From the NCBI GenBank assembly GCA_012032555.1, contig JAAUSR010000003.1, positions 1-64,000 of the forward strand: a stretch of 64,000 nucleotides of DNA, given 5' to 3'. Positions 59,518 through 64,000 of this stretch are shown in pieces; the stretch's first letter is position 1, and each line of letters begins with the position of its first letter. The position numbers and the translations under genes were made by a program. Source of the stretch: Thioploca sp. (GTDB lineage: Bacteria; Pseudomonadota; Gammaproteobacteria; Beggiatoales; Beggiatoaceae). The notes under the pieces were generated by a model. It saw only the letters and a list, made by a program, of their open reading frames with translations, had not been told where the DNA came from and made no database searches.

Positions 59518-61617
59518 ATGACAAAATTTAACAATTTATTATTAATAATCCTGATGATTATCCTAACAAAAGCCGTTGCTGCTAGAGAAGAATTTACTAT
59601 TCTGACTCATGATTATCCACCTTACCAATATCAACAAGGTAACCAATTAAAAGGGGTATCAACTGCTGTTGTGAAAGAAATACTAAAGAAACTCAATTAT
59701 CCCGATAATATTCAAGTACGTAGTTGGAATACGGGCTATTATCTGACCCAAACCAGAACCAAACATATTCTCTTTTCCATGACTCGGATTAGCGAACGAG
59801 AAAACCTATTCAAATGGGTTGGTCCGATTACTTCATTTACTTATTATTTTTTCAAAAAGAAGGGGTCTCCAATTCACCTAACCCGTCTTGAAGATGCTAA
59901 ACAGGTTGCTTCTATTGGCACCATTAAAAATTATGATACACATCTATTTTTAGCGAGCAAAGGATTTAACAATTTAAAATTAATTAGTAATGATGTGAAT
60001 AATTACAAAGCCTTTTCCGTTAATCGGCTAGATTTAATCCCACTGGGACAACTGGCTATTCCCTTTGTAGCCAAACAAGCTCAAGTTAAACCGACTATTT
60101 TCGAAAATACCGGCGTGAAATTATTCGAAGCACATTACTACATCGCTTTTTCCAAAGATACAGCTGACGAAACGATTGCTCAGTGGCAACAAGCGTTAGA
60201 TGAAATAAAAGCAACCGGTGTATACCATCGAATTTACACTCAAGCGATTCAATCAGCTTATGCCGATTTTCAAGTTTACGACGAGAAACCCACTATGGTA
60301 TTTTTCAATTCCACCCCATCTGACAATCCAGCTTGGCAACATGGCGAAACCTTTATGCAAGCAGTGGCGGATAATTTAGAACTGAATTTAGAAATCTATC
60401 ATGCCAATGAAGATAAATACAACTTAATGAATCAGATTAGAAACGTTTTACAAGCACCGACTAAACCAGAAGCTATTTTATTTCAACAAAATGATTATTA
60501 CGATAAAGCTATTTTGCAACTCACTGACAAATTTAAAATTCCTGCCTTTATGCTGAGTAGCACTTCTGAGCCAAAACGTTATGGCATTCCCCGTCAACAA
60601 TACCCTTACTGGCTTGGAGAAATGTTATTAGCCCAAGAGTCCATCGCAACTCATGAAATCTTTTTACAAGGGGGTTGGGCACTTATCTTACTCCATGATT
60701 ATTTACAGGGATTTGATTTTGTAGAAGAAAGTCTTTCATTTCCCAGTTATAACCAGCCAGCAATCCAGCATGTTGCTCCCCAGCCGCTTAAAACTTTTCA
60801 AGCAAATAACTGGAGTAAAATCGACTTCAAGCAATTTTCTAAAAGATATAATCCCGAATTAAAACAATATAATTTTAGTTTAGCTAAGCTAATTCAACAA
60901 CATCAAGATTCTCTCTCTGCCGAATCATCGCGTAATGTTATTCATTTAGTGACCAGTGAATGGGCACCTTATACCAGCATTAAAATGAAAGATTACGGTG
61001 TCTTTACCGCAATTGTAACCGCCGCTTTCCAGGAAATGGGGATAACTACAGAATATCTTTTTGAAGATTGGCTCAAAGGCTATGATAAATTACTCGATGG
61101 TAGTCAACTCGCAACGTTTCCCTATACTAAAACTCCGAAAAGAGAACAAGAAGTATATTTTTCGCCAGAAATTATTTCATCAAAATATGTCCTTTTTTAT
61201 AATAAACACTATAAAACTAATTTTACTTATAATAATTGGCAAGATTTAAAAAAATACAATATTGCCGGTGTCCCCGGTTATTTCTATGAAGAAAAATTTA
61301 AGCAACAGGGAATTAACTACTATAAATTTAACAGTGAAGCCCTCGCTTTTCGAGAATTATACCAAGGTCACGTGGATTTATTTCCAACCGATGAATTAGT
61401 GGGTTTGACTCTATTGCAAGAACTTTATCCAAATACTTATAAAGAAGTTTTTTCGAGACTAGCTAAACCATTATGGATATCTTCCTTTCACGTTATCTTT
61501 TCTAAAACGCATCCAGATGGCGAACAAATGCGTAATTTATTTACTGAAGGTTTAACTCGGATTAAAGCACAAGGAATTTATCAAGCTATTTTAGAGCGTG
61601 GGCTACAACAACATTAG
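59518..61617 (+). CDS. Periplasmic sensor protein with three binding-protein domains (type II - type I - type II)
   Basis: There are 699 residues with a signal peptide (ending VAAREE). Residues about 25-240 form a type II solute-binding domain (SBP_bac_3: FTILTHDYPPYQYQQGNQLK). Residues about 255-400 look like the first lobe of a type I sugar-binding protein (MVFFNSTPSDNPAWQHGETF). Residues about 480-699 form a second SBP_bac_3 domain (TSEWAPYTSIKMKDYGVFTA). No ABC permease is nearby; the histidine kinase gene starts 15 bases downstream. The protein is therefore likely a ligand sensor feeding the kinase rather than a transporter part. Confidence 0.88.
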   Translation: MTKFNNLLLIILMIILTKAVAAREEFTILTHDYPPYQYQQGNQLKGVSTAVVKEILKKLNYPDNIQVRSWNTGYYLTQTRTKHILFSMTRISERENLFKWVGPITSFTYYFFKKKGSPIHLTRLEDAKQVASIGTIKNYDTHLFLASKGFNNLKLISNDVNNYKAFSVNRLDLIPLGQLAIPFVAKQAQVKPTIFENTGVKLFEAHYYIAFSKDTADETIAQWQQALDEIKATGVYHRIYTQAIQSAYADFQVYDEKPTMVFFNSTPSDNPAWQHGETFMQAVADNLELNLEIYHANEDKYNLMNQIRNVLQAPTKPEAILFQQNDYYDKAILQLTDKFKIPAFMLSSTSEPKRYGIPRQQYPYWLGEMLLAQESIATHEIFLQGGWALILLHDYLQGFDFVEESLSFPSYNQPAIQHVAPQPLKTFQANNWSKIDFKQFSKRYNPELKQYNFSLAKLIQQHQDSLSAESSRNVIHLVTSEWAPYTSIKMKDYGVFTAIVTAAFQEMGITTEYLFEDWLKGYDKLLDGSQLATFPYTKTPKREQEVYFSPEIISSKYVLFYNKHYKTNFTYNNWQDLKKYNIAGVPGYFYEEKFKQQGINYYKFNSEALAFRELYQGHVDLFPTDELVGLTLLQELYPNTYKEVFSRLAKPLWISSFHVIFSKTHPDGEQMRNLFTEGLTRIKAQGIYQAILERGLQQH

Positions 61618-61632
61618 CCATTAATTTTACCC

Positions 61633-63108
61633 ATGTTAAAAAGTTTACCTCTCAACGTGGCTTTAGTATTAGCTTTAGTTATTGGACTACTCGTGCCCGC
61701 TGGCTTAAGCGGCTGGCACCAATTAAATAGTCATCGTGATGTCCTGAATCGAGAATTAAATAAATTTCATGAACAAACCGCAGAAACTTTAGCGATTGGA
61801 ATACGTGATCCAATGTGGCATTTTTTGCCCGAATGGGGTGCTGAGTTTGTCAGTTCCATCATGTTAGATGAACGCATTGTTGAAGTATTCGCAAAAGATA
61901 CCGCTAATGATTTTGTTTTTTTACATAAAAAGATTCCCCAACGCGTAGCTGATGGAGTAGTGTTGACGATCCAAAAACCGGTGATCTTTGAAAATAACCC
62001 TATTGGGATGGTTCGAGTTGCCATTACGACTCACCAGTTAGAATCTGCTTTAAAAGAAGAACAAACTCGGTTAGTATTTATCGTGATTTTGCAACTGGGC
62101 GTTGGCTTACTTATTTTATTGCCACTCATGTATTTTAAAGTCCTTAACCCCATTCAATTGCTGATTTGCCAGTCGCAAAAATTAGCTCAAAAACAACTTG
62201 AGCAACCTTTTGTTTGGAATCGGACTGATGAATTGGGTACGCTGGGTAAAAGTTTTGAAAATACCCGTCAAGCATTAGCAACCCTATTTCAAGAAAACGA
62301 ACAAAAAGCCCAAGAATTAGGTGATACCCTGGAAGAACTCAAAGGTGCACAAAAACAATTAGTTGAATCTGAAAAAATGGCTTCTTTAGGTGGACTAGTC
62401 GCCGGGGTTGCCCATGAAATTAAAACCCCCGTAGGTAATGCTTTTACGGCAGTAACCACATTACGGGAGAAGACTAAGGAAATTACCGAATTATTTGAAC
62501 AAAATAAAATTAAACGCGGCGATTTTAAAGAATTCTTACAAGACACCGATGAAGGCGCTAAGATAGCACAAACCAATATCGAGCAAGCGGCTGAATTGAT
62601 TAAGAATTTTAAACAAGTCGCCGTTGATCAAACCAGTGAGGCTAAGCGGCGATTTAATTTAAAAACCTACCTCGAAGAGGAAGTGATTCTTAGTGTTAAA
62701 CCACAATTAAAACACACCCCCCTGGTTTCATTAGAAGTGATTTGCCAAGAAGATATTGAATTAGAAAGTTATCCTGGGGCTTTTTTGCAAATTATTACCA
62801 ATTTTGTCAGTAACAGTCTCATGCACGCTTTTACTGAGGGGCAAGTTGGACATATTGTGATTGAAGCGTATATCAACAATAACACGGCTATCCTCGTTTA
62901 TCGAGATAATGGTAAAGGAATGCCTCCCGAAGTATTAGAGAAGATTTTTGAACCCTTCTTTACCACTAACCGTATGGGCGGTGGCACCGGTTTAGGAATG
63001 CATATTATTTATAATTTGATTCATCAAAAACTAGGCGGTAAGATTGAATGTCAAAGTGAAGTGGGAAAAGGAGTTGAATTTATAGTGAGTATTAAATTGC
63101 CAGTTTGA
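61633..63108 (+). CDS. Membrane sensor histidine kinase
   Basis: The 491-residue protein has membrane segments near residues 8-28 and 147-168 around a periplasmic sensor (about 30-145). A HAMP linker, a coiled coil (about 210-245), the phospho-His box [15 protein letters not shown] near 260, and an ATPase domain with [20 protein letters not shown] and [11 protein letters not shown] follow. Its box and short spacing place it with the HisKA_2/ResE-like group that phosphorylates a separate regulator. It is 15 bases after the triple-binding-domain protein, and the nearest regulator is the divergent receiver-cyclase. Confidence 0.93.
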   Translation: MLKSLPLNVALVLALVIGLLVPAGLSGWHQLNSHRDVLNRELNKFHEQTAETLAIGIRDPMWHFLPEWGAEFVSSIMLDERIVEVFAKDTANDFVFLHKKIPQRVADGVVLTIQKPVIFENNPIGMVRVAITTHQLESALKEEQTRLVFIVILQLGVGLLILLPLMYFKVLNPIQLLICQSQKLAQKQLEQPFVWNRTDELGTLGKSFENTRQALATLFQENEQKAQELGDTLEELKGAQKQLVESEKMASLGGLVAGVAHEIKTPVGNAFTAVTTLREKTKEITELFEQNKIKRGDFKEFLQDTDEGAKIAQTNIEQAAELIKNFKQVAVDQTSEAKRRFNLKTYLEEEVILSVKPQLKHTPLVSLEVICQEDIELESYPGAFLQIITNFVSNSLMHAFTEGQVGHIVIEAYINNNTAILVYRDNGKGMPPEVLEKIFEPFFTTNRMGGGTGLGMHIIYNLIHQKLGGKIECQSEVGKGVEFIVSIKLPV

Positions 63109-63121
63109 TGGAAGAATGAAT

Positions 63122-63149
63122 GTCGGTTAGCAACCCTTTACTAACCGAC
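63122..63149 (+). terminator. Hairpin after the sensor kinase
   Basis: GTCGGTTAG at 63122-63130 pairs with CTAACCGAC at 63141-63149 around a ten-base loop. It is a candidate terminator but is not followed by a T-run. Its left side (GAATGTCGGTTA) shares 12 bases with the island-flanking repeat. Confidence 0.45.
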
Positions 63150-63203
63150 ACTGGCACTGGCTCAATTTCCCAAACAAACTCGGGTTAAAAACAAGAAAAA
63201 TCT

Positions 63204-64000
63204 TTATTTAGCATCACATGCCCAAGTTATTCCCTCAATATCACCGTAGTGGGTTTCAATCGGGGCTTCATCCGTTACGGCACACGTCTTGATATCGAAC
63301 GAATGAATGCGAGTATCTTTAGCTTGATGTAAAGCAAATAAGAGTGAACCATCAGCTAACATATCCAAGGCTTCCACTTCGGAGGGAAAGGTATTACAAG
63401 CTTTGTCGACGGTACCGGTATCAGTAAGATATTGGTATAAAACTGTTCCCGCTGAGCCGTATAAAATTTTGCCTTCGTTGTCCCAAGTCATGCCTTCTAC
63501 TTTAGCGGTATGAGGAAGTACTTCGATTTTGTGACAAGTACCCGCCTCAATTTGGTTAATATCAATGATAAAAAGCCCTTTGTTATCTGCCCAAACCCAT
63601 AACTCTTGACTATGGGGATGAAATGACATTGCCGAAACTTCACCTAAACCAGTACCGCAGACTGGCGTTAATTCACCGGTGGTTTTATTAACCCGATAGA
63701 GATAACCTTTCTCATACCCGACGTCGGGATCATCGCCAGCCGATGCGTAGAGTTCTTGAGTGGAGGGGAGAATATCCATTTCTTCGATATCATATCCCAG
63801 ATGAGGCGTTCCTAACGGAGTCACTTTAAAATTTTCGTTCGTCGGGATTAATAGTAAAGAACTGGGTATTATTTAAACCCTCATCGTCTAAAGCATAAAC
63901 TAGACAAGCTTGGCTTTGCGGACAGGGCGTTTGAGTGCTTGCCCAAGTGGGATTTTTCTGGTTGAGCCAATTGATCAGGTTAGGATCGGATGCGGTTAGA
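63204..64000 (-). CDS. Beta-propeller-like protein, 5' end off window, frameshifted
   Basis: On the minus strand the window edge lies inside a frame encoding LTASDPNLINWLNQKNPTWA, then QACLVYALDDEGLNNTQFF, ending at TAA after DERKF. The neighbouring frame continues VTPLGTPHLGYDIEEMD and blade-like segments ELYASAGDD, ELWVWADNKGL, ILYGSAGTVLYQY and DGSLLFALHQA to 63204. One extra T (plus-strand A4 at 63828-63831) accounts for the break. The repeated ExLY/W-x-x pattern suggests a beta-propeller, probably exported. No start is visible in the window. Confidence 0.65.

Overview
The window looks like the chromosome of an AT-rich gammaproteobacterium of the sulfur-oxidising Thiotrichales (Beggiatoa/Thiomargarita type). 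This is inferred from gene content: a sulfur-pathway ATP sulfurylase, a CbbQ/NorQ-type AAA ATPase, tartronate-semialdehyde reductase, and many large signalling proteins (WD40, ligand-sensing propeller kinase, diguanylate cyclase, STAND NTPase). No rRNA, tRNA or CRISPR array was seen.

Layout. 1-7.7 kb: a DUF4062-NTPase-TPR STAND protein runs off the left edge. Divergent to it is a vWA / PP2C phosphatase / kinase-Sel1 triad of the TerY-P type, followed by an orphan ParA ATPase. 7.8-21.7 kb: sat, a seven-bladed WD40 protein, ileS-lspA, a two-component propeller kinase, a Cache-HAMP-PAS-GGDEF cyclase and a small lysine-rich exported protein. 22-27 kb: a minus-strand operon CotH - VTC - DUF4956 - phosphate-type porin, which suggests phosphate or polyphosphate handling in the envelope. 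27-33 kb: decayed toxin-antitoxin and other remnants, then an envelope cluster (membrane protein, DUF4398 lipoprotein, OmpA-like lipoprotein), a MoxR/CbbQ ATPase and a lone antitoxin-like gene. 33.7-43.7 kb: housekeeping genes (hom, aminotransferase, garR-like, uvrD, NSS transporter) with two separated type II secretion/type IV pilus genes.

44.0-54.9 kb is an accessory island bounded by a perfect 18-bp inverted repeat. It holds an IS with a nonsense-mutated transposase, a second transposase remnant, a tyrosine-recombinase remnant, a Uma2 nuclease and at least five exported proteins. Three of these exported proteins share the same C-terminal domain, and one is a DUF6345-like protein with a possible His/Cys dyad. 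55-64 kb: an SDR-DoxX/DUF2269 pair, an exported BamE-like protein, a response-regulator adenylate cyclase divergent from a triple-binding-domain periplasmic sensor plus histidine kinase, and a partial beta-propeller-like protein.

At least eight genes are interrupted by a single-base length change, mostly in short homopolymers, where the neighbouring frame carries the expected family C-terminus or N-terminus. The pattern fits sequencing or assembly indels better than independent gene death, so the affected genes are annotated as whole genes across the shift.
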